From contig CM060118.1 in NCBI GenBank assembly GCA_030522415.1, positions 32,141,280-32,205,279 on the forward strand: a DNA stretch of 64,000 nt, in the 5' to 3' direction. Under the pieces are notes generated by a model that saw nothing but the letters and a program-made list of their open reading frames with translations, had not been told where the DNA came from and searched no databases. Each line of letters begins with the position of its first letter. Position 1 is the stretch's first letter. Shown piece after piece: positions 24,481-35,700 of this stretch. The stretch comes from Channallabes apus (lineage: Eukaryota; Chordata; Actinopteri; Siluriformes; Clariidae). The position numbers and the translations under genes are program-made.

Positions 24481-25329
24481 ATTTGAACCTGTGCCAACAC
24501 CAGAACCTTCTTAATGGTAAGTTCCTTAGTATCTACTCACATTTCCTGTATTAGCTATCTTCCTATTCTTGAGGAAACGTTCATTTGGCTTTTATAGCCT
24601 TCACACATGGGTAACCTCACATCTGCATTATAGGTTAATGCTGGTGTGATGACGAGGATCGCTCAACAGACAGGTGGTTTCGAGAGTACAGTTGCACTTG
24701 AGAGCTGTGTGAATATTCTCACATGGTACATTAAGCAACACATCGCCACAGAGAGAGAGTTTGACAGTGAACTCGGAGACGTAAAGCTTTCGGAACTACT
24801 GGTTTAGCCAGTCCGTGTTCTGCCAGAGGTAAGGTAAGCAAGTTTATTTATAGTCCACTGCCATTTTTATTTTCATGCAAGAGTAGGCAAGAAAAATGGA
24901 ACTTTATTGTAAACAGGATTGTAAACAAAAAGAGATCTTTGTTGTATATGATGTGTATTTTGGGGGAACAGACAGACTTGTGTGAGTGGTTTGTTCTTTA
25001 AACTTCGATTTAAACATAACTGAGATTAAACTATTCAATGAATCCAGCGTTTTATTTAGCGAGAGGTGGTGTCCAGCCTTAATCACAGGGGTGACAATTA
25101 GCCATTACTGTATATACAGTAGAAAGACACCTTTCTGGTCAGCCACATACATTTCCTCTTGAGAATATTTTTATCCTGTTCAAGAGCAGCTAGTATCCAC
25201 TATTTGAAGTTTGAGTTGAAAAGGAGAAAAAAGAGAGAAGAAGGCTTTGATCAGATAGATGAAAGTGCAGCAGTAACCAGTTCCACAGCTGGGAAGAGCA
25301 GCTTGTTATATGCAATCTGAATGTGAGAT

Positions 25330-26290
25330 GGTAGACCATAACTTTCAATAGTTTTCATTTCCTGATATTTACATCTAGATGTGTTAACTTGACACATGGT
25401 AACTTTGATGTCAGACCACCTAACTTTGTTAACCAATAAAAGTATTGGAACAGCTTATCTCAATGAAGATTAAAGCTAATAACACAATAGTTGGTTGCAA
25501 ATCCCTTGCTTTCAGTTCCTGCATCAAGTTGGTGGGTCAAACTTATATTCTTCTTGTGACACTTTTGCAGGACAGTTGTTGCATTTTTCAGTCTCCTTCT
25601 CAAGAGATATATTGCATGCTTAGTTGGCTTAAAGTCTTGTTATTGGCTTTCCACTGTTTCCCTCCGAAGTCCTTTGTTGGCAGTGTGTTTTGGGTCATGG
25701 ACTCGCTTCATGTTTAAGTTCCTCTCTGTAACGTGCACAATTATTCTGTTGAATTTTGAATTCCTTTTGATGCTATAAAGCATGTATGATATAAACTTGT
25801 TTCAAAAATATCCATGCAAGCCATGTCACTGTGGACTGATGGACTGAATCATTTGAATCATGCGCAGACCCTTTTGTTCTTCACACTTCACCCTTTCTAT
25901 AACTTTGGTAGAGGTTAACCTTAGTCCCAATGGCTCATTGCCATATGATTCTTTATGCATCCCTGTATGGTCTTCTGTTTCCTAACGCTAATGAGTGGTT
26001 TGCATCTTGTGGAATGGCCTCTTGAAATCTTCGTTGAATGCTGAAATGTGATACCTTCACCTCTGCCCTGTAAGTAATTGGTTATGCCTGATAATTATTC
26101 AACGACTGATAGATTTTCCTCTTCCAATCTTCAAAATAGCTCGCATTACTATTTGCCATTTTCCATTTTGAATGATAAATGCAGTCGTCGCAGGCAAAAC
26201 CCAGAGGTCAAACCAAGAGTTGACACACAGTACAGAGCTATTAATCACTCGTCATGTGTCCCGATACTTTTGATCCAATGAAATATGGGC
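25330..26290 (-). mobile_element. Tc1-like remnant of a second family
   Basis: It contains GCAAATCCCTTGCTTTCAGT, GGCAGTGTGTTTTGGGTCAT, TTTGGTAGAGGTTAACCTTA, TAATGAGTGGTTTGCATCTT and GTGATACCTTCACCTCTGCC, successive blocks of a fish Tc1-type transposase read on the minus strand. AAAGTATTGGAAC at 25439 is the eroded terminal repeat. Many deletions. Confidence 0.7.
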
Positions 26291-26384
26291 CGACACGCTG
26301 TTTGACACATGCAGATATCAGAAAGCTTATCATTTATGCAGTTATTCAATCACATACTGTAGCACAACACATATAATGTTCAGT

Positions 26385-26640
26385 CAATTAGAATAGATTA
26401 GATTAGACTAGATTTGATTCGATTAGATCGACGTTATTGTCATTGTGCAATGTACATGTACAAAGCCAATGAAATGCATCTAATCAGAAGCTGTAAATAA
26501 GTGGCCTATTTACAATAAATAACAAATGTGATAAATGAGGGTATGGATCCATATGTACTGTGGTGAGAGTGATTAATATACAGAAGGAGTAGTAGGTAAA
26601 GATAAGATCAACACATTTTTAACACATCAAACCTTAAGAT
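26385..26640 (-). repeat. non-LTR 3'-tail-like repeat
   Basis: (GATTA)n followed by CGTTATTGTCATTGTGCAAT and GCCAATGAAATGCATCTAAT is a widespread fish motif in 3' ends of non-LTR elements. No coding part remains. Confidence 0.45.
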
Positions 26641-27733
26641 GGGTGGCGGAGGTGACATCAGTTTCCACTCCCAACATCCAGGAACAGAAATCTCAGGCTA
26701 TTATAGGCACAGGTAACAGGAATCTGGACAGTTGATGTCTGAAGAAAGACCAAGTTATTTTTTTCCTAACCTTCAACTGTCCAGTTTTAGTTAGTCTCCG
26801 CCTATGACAGCCTCAGACACTGTAACATTTTTTTTGTTTGTTAAGGTAACAGTTATTCCACCAAGATGAGATTAGTTAATTATAAGTAATAATAAGCTCT
26901 GTTTTCTTGTGTGTTTTCCTTGTTATAGGAAAAAATTGTAAGAAGCAGTATCTTTTGTACTATGTATCTGAGTGCTAAATAAAAATATTTTACTCCTTTT
27001 TTTTTTTTTTATCTTCGTGCTTGCAGTTGCAGTACCGTTTGTATTGCAATACCATTTTAATCCATTTAAGATTTCAGTTTCCTTCTATTCACATAATTAT
27101 TGTGGGTGACTGAGACAAAACTGCAAGCAAACCTCAGTTTCTTTAGTTCTCAATCTGATAAAAGGCACAAAGCATATATACGTATAGCTTTCAATTCTGA
27201 GACATGTTCTTACATTAACTTGCATTAATGATCTTACCATTTATTAAGCAACTTTTAAGACCAGCACTGAGAGTGCACTGACTTGTGCAGTACTGTGCAT
27301 CCCTATGGCTAGGACTTCGTATTGAGGAATCAATCCCTAGTCTTCGACTAAATTCCCGCTGCAGGAAAGAATATTGAAACCCAATTTTTATTTTTAACAT
27401 TGGTCTGGAAAAGGTCAGATGTCAACTGGTAGAAACAAACAGGCTATTTGTGTGTGTATATACCTTGATCCCACTGTCCACTACGTCCCTTCCAAACATA
27501 CAGTACAACAGTCATTCATATTTTATTATGAGTGAAGTTGGCCCTTAATGTGCACCTTACACGCTCTTCAATATCACATAACCCAGAGATAAGGACTAAA
27601 AAGACTGTCAGGCAGCAAGGAAAGTGTTGCAGTTATGGTTCATTAACCCACATGGAAAGAACCTATATGAGGATATATGCGCATATATGAAACCTATATG
27701 CATTATATATGCGCATATACATGCACTGCCCAC
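26641..27733. other. anonymous DNA leading into an AT-rich palindromic stretch
   Basis: No gene recognised. 27655-27725 is a run of GCATATA/TATATGC-type units that continues on the far side of the retrotransposon. Confidence 0.45.
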
Positions 27734-27738
27734 ATCCT

Positions 27739-28151
27739 TGTCACGAACTAACCGGGATGACCAGAAAGATGATCGCCCTATCTGTCACAAACTAACCGGG
27801 ATGACCAGAAAGATGATAGCTTTAGCAGTTAGCCCTGTAGCGTGAATGGTAAACCCAAACACGGATAGACATGAGCGGGCAGGATAATCACGCGATTTGC
27901 TATAAGGACTCTCACAGTAAATGAGCAAAGGAAAGACACAATCTAACCCTAGTCCTATAAACACACATTCAGTCTGAAAGTATAGCCAAGAAAGTGAGTA
28001 CTCACATATACAGGAACGATTCCGAAAAGACCTGGGCATAACTCAATGACAGAGCGATGTGCGGTGCCATCTTGTTTCCTTATATGCTTTCAGGTTCGCG
28101 ACCGTCTTACTTCCGGGTCCTAGTGCCGGTCGCGGCTGAGTGTGCATGACA
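27739..28151 (-). repeat. 3' LTR of chromovirus with 44-bp terminal duplication
   Basis: 27783-28151 matches the 5' LTR over its whole 369 bp with 6 differences, four of them CpG-to-TpG/CpA. Outside it, 27739-27782 repeats the first 35 bases of the LTR again, then has 9 unmatched bases. The target duplication ATCCT directly abuts this extra piece, so the extra copy was present at insertion or arose later within the LTR. Confidence 0.92.
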
Positions 28152-31100
28152 GTACCCCCCCCGTCCAGGACCGACTCCGGACGGTCCAGGGGTGGAGGAT
28201 ACCCAGTGACGGTAGTCCCTAATGAGCCCGGAGTCGAGGATGAAGCGAGCTGGAACCCAGGACTCGCTCCTCGCGAGTCGAGGATCCGTCGCACGGTGTA
28301 GCACCGCCGTCGCACCGTCGCACCGCCGTCAATGATTCGGGGAGGAGGAGCAGGGGGGGTGGGTGGAACCATGGGTGAGGTGGTGAATGGTTTCAGCTGT
28401 GAGGTGTGGAAGACAGGGTGGATCCGGAGCGCCGCAGGCAGCTGGAGCCGGTAGGTGACAGGGTTGATCCTGAGGGTAATGCGGTATGGCCCGATGAACC
28501 TTGGTGATAACTTTTTGGACTCTGTGTGCAGGTGGAGGTTTTTGGTTGATAGCCACACTTTGTCACCTACGTGGTACAACCGTCCCGGGGGGTGCCGGCG
28601 GCGGTGTTGGGCCACATAGTTGGCGTTGGTGCGTCGGCGAACCAACTGTTGGGCCAATGGTACGTCAACCTCCGGTTCCTGGTGGGTGAACATCGGAGGC
28701 TGGAAACCATAGCACACCTCAAATGGGCTCAGGTTGGTGGCTGAGGAGACGTGGAGGTTGTGAGATAACTCGGCCCACTTGAGGTAGCGGGCCCAGGAGC
28801 GCTGGCGATCCGACACAAAACATCTTAGGTAGCGCTCCAGCTGTTGGTTGGTTCGCTCCGTCTGACCGTTCGTCTGGGGGTGGTAGCCAGAAGACAAACT
28901 GCAGGACGAATCGATCAGACGGCAGAAGGCCTTCCAGAACCGGGCGGTGAACTGGGGACCTCTGTCCGAGACGATGTCCTTTGGGAACCCATGCAATCGG
29001 ACTACGTGTTCCAATATCAGCTCGGCTGTATCTTTCGCTGACGGGAGTCCGGCGAGGGCCACCAGGTGCACTGCCTTGGAGAAGCGGTCCACAATGGTCA
29101 GAATGACGTCCTTTCCATCCGAATCCGGCAGGCCCGTGATGAAATCTACGGCAATGTGGGACCAGGGTCGACGGGGAACTGGGAGTGGTTGGAGTTCCCC
29201 TGGAGTTGGCTGATTGACGTCCTTCGCCCTGGCGCACATTGGGCACGCCAGAACGAACTCGGTGATCTCTCTCCTCATTGAGGGCCACCAGAAGGCCCGG
29301 CCGACGAAGGTGGTGGTTCTCCGGCTCCCTTGCGGCGTCCTTCCTTGTCCTGCGACGGGTGATGAATGGCCCCACTGGAGGACCTCGGATCGGAGTTGTC
29401 GGGGACGAAGAGCCGTCCGGGCGGCACACCTGCCAGTGCGGGTTCCCTGGTCAGTGCCTGGCGGACCCTCGTTTCCAGGTTCCACTGTAGGGGTGCAATG
29501 ATGCGGGTGGGTGGAAGGACAGGCACGGGGTCCGCCCAGGGCGTCTCTCGCTCGTGTTGCTGGGAGAGGGCGTCAGCCTTGGTGTTCTTCGACCCCGGGC
29601 GGTACGAGAGGTGGAAATTTAATTGTTTGAATCGTGGATTCAATTGCTTCAGACTGCGGATGGTGATCAGGTTTTGGTGGTCCGTCCAGACGATGAATGG
29701 CTCACTCGCGCCCTGGAGCCAGTGACGCCATTCCTCCAAGGCCCACTTTATGCCCAGCAGTTCGCGGTCCCCTACTCCGTATCGCTGCTGAGTGGGGTTA
29801 AACTTTTTGGAGTAGAAGCCACATGGGTGTAGCTTCTGGTCTGGACCTCGTTGGGAGAGAACAGCGTCGGCGCCCACCTCCGATGCGTCCACCTCCACAA
29901 CGAACGGTTGGCTGGCATCTGGATGAAGCAGAATGGGTGCGGTGGTGAACAGGTGACAGAGTCGGTGGAAAGCTGAGATGGCGGTAGGGTCGAGTCGGAA
30001 GGAATGGTTGGAGAGCCTGGTAAGTGCAGTGAGTGGTGCTGCAACTGTACTGTAGCCCCGGATAAAGCGACGATAAAAGTTCGCAAACCCGAGAAAGCGT
30101 TGGAGCTGTTTGAGTGTCCTGGGTAGGGGCCAGTGACGTACAACCTCCAGCTTCTGCGGGTCCATGGCCACACCCTGGGGCGAGGTGACAAAACCCAGGA
30201 ACGTGGTGGAGTGCTCGTGAAAAGCACACTTTTCCAGCTTACAGTACAGCTGGTGGGCGAGCAATCTCTTAAGGACAGCTCGAACGTGTTTGGTGTGTTC
30301 AGCGGGGGTACGTGAATAGATTAGAATGTCATCCAGGTAGACAAACACCCATCGGCCTAGCATGTCCCTGAGGACATCGTTGATGAAAACTTGGAAGGCC
30401 GAGGGTGCGTTGCAGAGACCAAATGGGATGACCAGGCTCTCATAGTGTCCGGTGGGGGTGATGAAGGCCGTCTTCCACTCATCACCCTCTCTGATGCGCA
30501 CCAAGTTGTAGGCGCTCCGGAGGTCCAACTTAGTGAACATGGTGGCACCAGAGAGGGCGTCCAGGGCTGAGTTGGTAAGAGGCAGAGGGTGACGATTTCA
30601 GATGGTGATCTTATTAAGCCCCCGATAGTCGACACACGGACGAAGTTCGATCCCTTTTTTCTTCACAAAGAAGAACCCCGCGGCAGCCGGCGAGGAGGAG
30701 GGCCTGATGGTGCCATTTCGCAGGGCGTTGGCGACATACTCCTCCATAGCCTGGGTCTCGTTGGTAGAAAGGGAGTAGAGATGGCCGCGGGGGGGGGGGC
30801 TGGAGCCTGGCTGGAGTTCAAAGGCTAGGTCGTAGGGTCGATGAGGTGGAAGGTGGCTGGCCCGGCGTTTGCAGAACACCTCAGCCAGGTCTCGATATGG
30901 TGGAGGGATGGCGTGGATGTCGACGTCGGGGGCCTCGGACTCCCTGGAACACGTCCCAGCCTGGGCCTGTAGGCATAAGTCGGTGCAGGTCGGCCCCCAT
31001 TGAAGGATCCGGTTCTGAGACCAAGAGATGAGTGGGTCGTGCTGTAAGAGCCAGGGATAGCCGAGGATGATGGGTGGAGAGGAGATTGGTGTGAGGTGAA

Positions 31101-31488
31101 ACTGTATGGACTCCTGATGTTGGCCGAGGACGAGAGTGATGGGTGGAGTCTGCTGGGTGATGGGGCTGGACGAGAGGGGCCGTCCGTCGACTGAGGTGAT
31201 TCTCACAGGCTGGGATAACGCCTCAATCTTTACCCCCAATCCTCTGGCGTATGTTGAGTCAATGAAGTTACCCGTGGCACCGGAATCGATGAACGCGGTA
31301 CTTCTGACCCGTTTGTGGCCAAGGTGGAGGGTTACCTGGACCGTGAGTCGAGTAGCGGTGTTGTCGGTGGTAGCGGAGAGGTGGATGGTGCCCGGGGAGT
31401 CTCTCCTGTTCCTCACCGGGTCTGGGCGTTTCCCGGACGGGACGGGCAGGTAGCTCGGTGGTGCGCTGCTGAGCCGCAATAGGCGCAC
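28107..31488 (-). pseudogene. pol of chromovirus: PR-RT-RNase H-IN-chromodomain, multiply broken
   Basis: The aspartic protease motif FIDSGATGNFID is near 31240-31280. RT follows: VDYRGLNK just before a TGA at 30598-30600, then in the same frame [10 protein letters not shown], the YLDD active site (about 30328-30339) and [12 protein letters not shown]. RNase H shows [22 protein letters not shown] and WTDHQNL. A frameshift near 29398 moves the integrase into another frame. The integrase keeps Asp in AVDFITGLP, Asp in VSDRGPQF and Glu in NGQTERTNQQLE; the N-terminal zinc-binding part looks damaged. A C-terminal chromodomain begins YTVRRILDSR, but its centre is deleted with a frame change, resuming SWVPARFILD. 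Confidence 0.92.
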
Positions 31489-32379
31489 AGTCCCTCGCGG
31501 TAACGTCTCTCGCGTTCCGCCATGGTCATGGAGGCGCGCCCTAGTTGCATGGGTTCCCCGGCTCCGGTGTCAACCACGGCAGGGGGTGGAGATCCGACAC
31601 GTCCAGGGAGAGCGGTGGTGACGGTGGGTGGTGGCCTTGGTGCAGTGTAGACATAAGTGGATGGTGGCGGCAGGGTTCGGGGTGCTGACTTCGGACGAGA
31701 GAGGAGGCACTGGTCGATCCGGAGGGCTAGCTGGATTAGCCCCTCCAGTGTGGCTGGGAGCTCTCGTCCGGCTAGCTCGTCTTTGATGCAATTAGCCAGC
31801 CCCTCGAAGTAGGATGTCCGGAGGGCTGCGTCTCCCCAGGAGGTCTGGACGGCGAGGGTTCGGAACTCAGCGGTGTATCTACTCACGGACAGTCCTCCCT
31901 GCCGCAGGTGGTAGAGCTTTGTGTCTGTCTCCACCTCGCCCACGGGATGTTCAAACGTCAGCTTGAGTTGGCGGGTGAACTCATTATAAGAGTGCGCGGT
32001 GTCTGTGTCCGCGCGCAGGACTGCCGTGGCCCACTCTGCTGCCTGCCCTGATAGCAACGAGACGAGTAGTGCAATGCGCAGCCGGTCGGTGGAGTACTTG
32101 GTGGCATTGAACTCAAACACCAGTTCCAGCGATGTTAAAAACACACTGCATTTCCCATCCGTGCCATCCCATTTGTCTGGAAGTGCTAGAAAAACATCGG
32201 AAAGGGGGGGGGGGGGATGGGAGGCCCGCGTTCTCCTGCCTAAGCTCCGCGATGTCTTGGACACTCCGGCGCAGAGAATCGAGCTCCGCGGTTAGCGTAT
32301 TGATGAGCAAAGCATGCTGGTCAACCACATCGCAGAGGCAGGCGTGATCCGCTGGGTTTACTGCTTTCGGCTCTGCCAT
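31413..32379 (-). pseudogene. gag of chromovirus, frameshifted
   Basis: Gag packages the element's RNA into particles. The ATG at 32379 lies 2 bp from the 5' LTR. The first 88-codon frame has a short helical segment (LINTLTAELDSLRR) and runs into a 13-base homopolymer (32204-32216). There it loses frame, and the body continues in another frame to 31413. The body has the usual Ty3/Gypsy gag core (LPDKWDGTDGK, YFEGLANCIKDEL) and a CX2CX4HX4C zinc knuckle (CAYCGSAAHHRATC) near the C-terminus. The zinc-knuckle end overlaps the pol frame by about 75 nt, with pol in the -1 frame. Confidence 0.88.
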
Positions 32380-32380
32380 T
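32370..32380 (-). other. candidate self-primer binding site
   Basis: Minus strand AATGGCAGAGC, one base from the 5' LTR edge and overlapping the gag ATG. It can pair over 11 nt (one G-U) with GCTCTGTCATT at 32644-32654, the predicted RNA 5' end. I did not recognise a standard tRNA 3'-end complement here. Confidence 0.5.
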
Positions 32381-32381
32381 C

Positions 32382-32750
32382 TGTCACGAACTAACCGGGA
32401 TGACCAGAAAGATGATAGCTTTAGCAGTTAGCCCTGTAGCGTGAATGGTAAACCCAAACGCGGATAGACACGAGCGGGCAGGATAATCACGCGATTTGCT
32501 ATAAGGACTCTCACAGTAAATGAGCAAAGGAAAGACACAATCTAACCCTAGTCCTATAAACACACACTCAGTCTGAAAGTATAGCCAAGAAAGTGAGTAC
32601 TCACATATACAGGAACGATTCCGAAAAGACCTGGGCATAACTCAATGACAGAGCGATGTGCGGCGCCATCTTGTTTCCTTTTATGCTTTCAGGTTCGCGA
32701 CCGTCTTACTTCCGGGTCCTAGTGCCGGTCGCGGCTGAGTGTGCATGACA
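32382..32750 (-). repeat. 5' LTR of chromovirus
   Basis: A 369-bp LTR. On the minus strand an ATAAAAG TATA-like box lies at 32678-32684, and the expected start is about 30 nt downstream at about 32654. The 11 bases from there form a candidate self-primer. Confidence 0.93.
32678..32684 (-). promoter_or_regulatory. LTR TATA-like box
   Basis: ATAAAAG on the minus strand of the 5' LTR; the 3' LTR has TATAAGG at the same place. It lies about 30 nt upstream of the proposed transcript start. Confidence 0.5.
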
Positions 32751-32755
32751 ATCCT

Positions 32756-35700
32756 CACCTATATGCGTATATATGCCACATATATGTAGGCAAAATTGAG
32801 GTGCATATATGTGCATATACATGCCATATAGGTCTCCTGTATTGCTTCTTTATATCCACATATACGTCTGTTTACTATGATGGGCCTTATAAGATGGGAC
32901 TTGATTTAAAACCTATAATTAAAACCTACAACCAAGCATTTGACATTAGATACTGGCCGTAATTAAGCAATCAACTTCATGTGGCAAGTGTAGACAATTA
33001 TTTGGCTCCAGACTAGCACAGCTGAGTCTATAGTACTACCTCATACCACATTATAATAGATAACATACTTTCCTAACAAAGGATGTTAGCTCAACTGTTG
33101 ATGCACAATGCACACTGAACCATGCCTCAGTTTGTGTTCTGAGAAGACCTGCTTGGTATGAGGGATTCCAGCAAGCCATGCTCATCAATCAAATCCATTG
33201 TACTGCGTCCAGAGAGTAAAGGCTCAGGTTACAATGCTGACAATTCCACCTGTCCCGCAGGCTTAAAATGAGATATCCATTTTGAAAAATAACAAAATGC
33301 AAAACAAAGCGCTGACACGTTTATCGCTCAGATTTTTTTTTTTCAGACATTACGGTTGGATAGTGCAGTATAGAACTTGTGTATGGCTTTTTAAAGCTCT
33401 TTCAAAATCACATTCCCAGCCAACAAATTCTTTAATATCCTGTCTTTATATTTATCTGCTTTTTGAATTCTGCTGAAATTTGAGGGTGTTTAGACTCATT
33501 GTGCATGAATATCTGTAAATAAAGACCTAACGTTTATTCTTCTTATTGCTCATGGTTTCACAAGCACTATGGCTCTCATGCCCTTTCTGACCCGCAGTTG
33601 CTTATGGGTCAAGGCTGCTGCTTGCGTGGAATAATTGTTGTTCCTTGCTCCAACAATTTTCATTCTAATATGGACAGACAAGCATTTTGTGGCAGGTGGA
33701 AAAGGAATCATCCACATGCCACATATCTGGGGGTCACTCAATACTATAGCCATCAAGGTCTTTGTCTGCTGACATATCACTGCCCACACCCTGCATTGTG
33801 TGTAGATTACTAGCAGTTAGGGGAGAAGGCATTTCACAGCTGCACCATACATCTAAATGTGCCACCTCTCAACCTTTCAACTGCCGGCTGTTTCAAAGCC
33901 ACCACTGGGCTCAGCCAAATATAGAGTGCAATACCAACCCACTCCCCCTGTTCTCCACCTCCAACCATGTAACAATAAGCCAGAGGATTCAGTTACATCA
34001 ACCAGGTCACTTCCCATAGGCCAAAGCTCTACTCCTGCATGCAGAAGGAAAGCCATAATGCATTTAGTACAGTATGGTGCAAAGGGAGCAGCTCACTCAC
34101 GGCACTAAGTGACTGGAATGGAGCATCCGAGCCATGGAATGCTAATTCTTGCTGCAGGCTCGTAGCACACAGGAAGAAGGGTGTTAATGACATGCGTGAT
34201 ATCTCCTTACAAAACAAAGACTGCTGATGTGCAACCAGAAAAATGCGGCTGTCCTAAGGACTTGTTTGAGTTGCCAAAGCGTTAACAGCTTTTATGGGCG
34301 TCCTGTAAGAATTGCTCCTTCTGTCAAATCTGCCTTTATCCGTTTTCATTTTCTTTTCTCGTTTGTCTCTGCTGGTGTCAAATACCTGGGTGTTGTGACA
34401 CAGCTGGGTGCAAGTTCAGCTGCTCTCTCCCTCTTATGTTTCAGTTAACTGGGCGTTCCAGTCATCCGGCAGAGGTTACCAAGGGATTGCATCTCGGCAC
34501 ATGAGGCAGATGACAAGTGGATTAAAAGGACCCGGTCCCCTTGGATATTTTTTGCTTGTATCAGATCCTAATGTTAAAATTGATGCAAAACATAAGGAAT
34601 AAAAGGAGTTCTCCTGTCTGCATGGATGCAATGGTGATATCACATTTTTCATTCATTGCAGGCTATAATGGAAACACTTATATGATCTGATGCAAGAGCT
34701 CCACAAAGCTAGTACGTCAGGAAGTCCCTCAAACTGTGTCCATACCATCCTGTGTCTCCGAACTGTTGAAGCATGCCCAGTTAGAAACTTTCCTTAGTGT
34801 CCCGCCGCCATATGTTTCCTTGCACACTCCGAGCAAAAATAGTGTGAAAGTTCTCAGAGTAATTTGGGCTTAATTTAACACTGTTGCAAACAAGTTATCT
34901 GACAAGGTACTTGGCAACAACTTGTTGGGGTGTGACCAGCCCCTTGGGTCAGATCCTAAAGCGGCAGATCAAAGTTGGCATGTGGGTGTAAAGTAGGGCG
35001 GTCGCGTGCGCCTTCTTGGCCCTCATCTAAATGTGTGGAGTGGATGGGGGGGGATGGGGGGGTGAGTCGCAGAATGTCTGTAGCACCTTCTTCTGGCTGT
35101 CTGCATCTAAACACACACTAAAAGAAGCCTGCAGAGGGAGGCTGCCCAACATATACACACTGTGTGAGAAACTGGACACATTTCAAGTGTGGAGAGGACC
35201 ACCACGGTGCAGTGAACAGAAGTACTAGATCTTGGCATAAAGACTATCCACAGAGATGACAATGGAAGGGCCAGCTCACAACGAAGGGTAGGCTCAAGCA
35301 TATTAATGTTAACATTTATCACTGATATCATTTACTTTATGATTACTGAGGATTACGAGTACTTTCGGTAATTTGATGTGATCTTTGCAAATTTTTTTTT
35401 TTCTTTGACAAAAAGTCATAAATATTGTTATAGATGAGAATTTCTCAATGTGAAACCTTTACTCGTGTGGGAAACTTTGTGTTATTATTTGTTATGCTAC
35501 CCTTATCTGGGTGGAAGATTTTGGATTACGCTGATTATCGAAACATTTTTGGCATCTGCTCTTTGTAAATCCTTAAATCCAAGACTCTGAGACTGGAGAC
35601 GTATATCTTGTAATGCATCCTGACATACATGTAGGGCCTTTTATTATTCATCTGTGACTGGTCATCAAGCTCAGACGTTCTTGGTGGACATGTTGATATG

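Larger units (their letters stand above)
27739..32750 (-). mobile_element. Ty3/Gypsy chromovirus (LTR retrotransposon), defective
   Basis: The element is bounded by LTRs that open TGTCA and close TGACA. Five-bp duplications ATCCT at 27734-27738 and 32751-32755 flank it. On the minus strand the order is 5' LTR, gag, protease, RT, RNase H, integrase, chromodomain remnant, 3' LTR. The integrase-last order and the C-terminal chromodomain place it among chromoviruses (Tf1/sushi type). The LTRs differ at 6 of 369 positions, so the insertion is young. Several lesions prevent expression of a complete polyprotein. Confidence 0.95.

Noticed and set aside
28947..29213. GC-rich interior of the retrotransposon as a CpG island
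   Set aside because: The high GC content is that of the pol coding sequence of a mobile element, not a promoter.
28719..29429. 236-codon minus-strand frame inside pol
   Set aside because: It overlaps the integrase in a different frame; the integrase motifs are only in the other frame.
29366..29725. 119-codon frame and several others on the plus strand of the retrotransposon
   Set aside because: They are antisense shadows of the pol gene, which carries all recognisable motifs on the minus strand.
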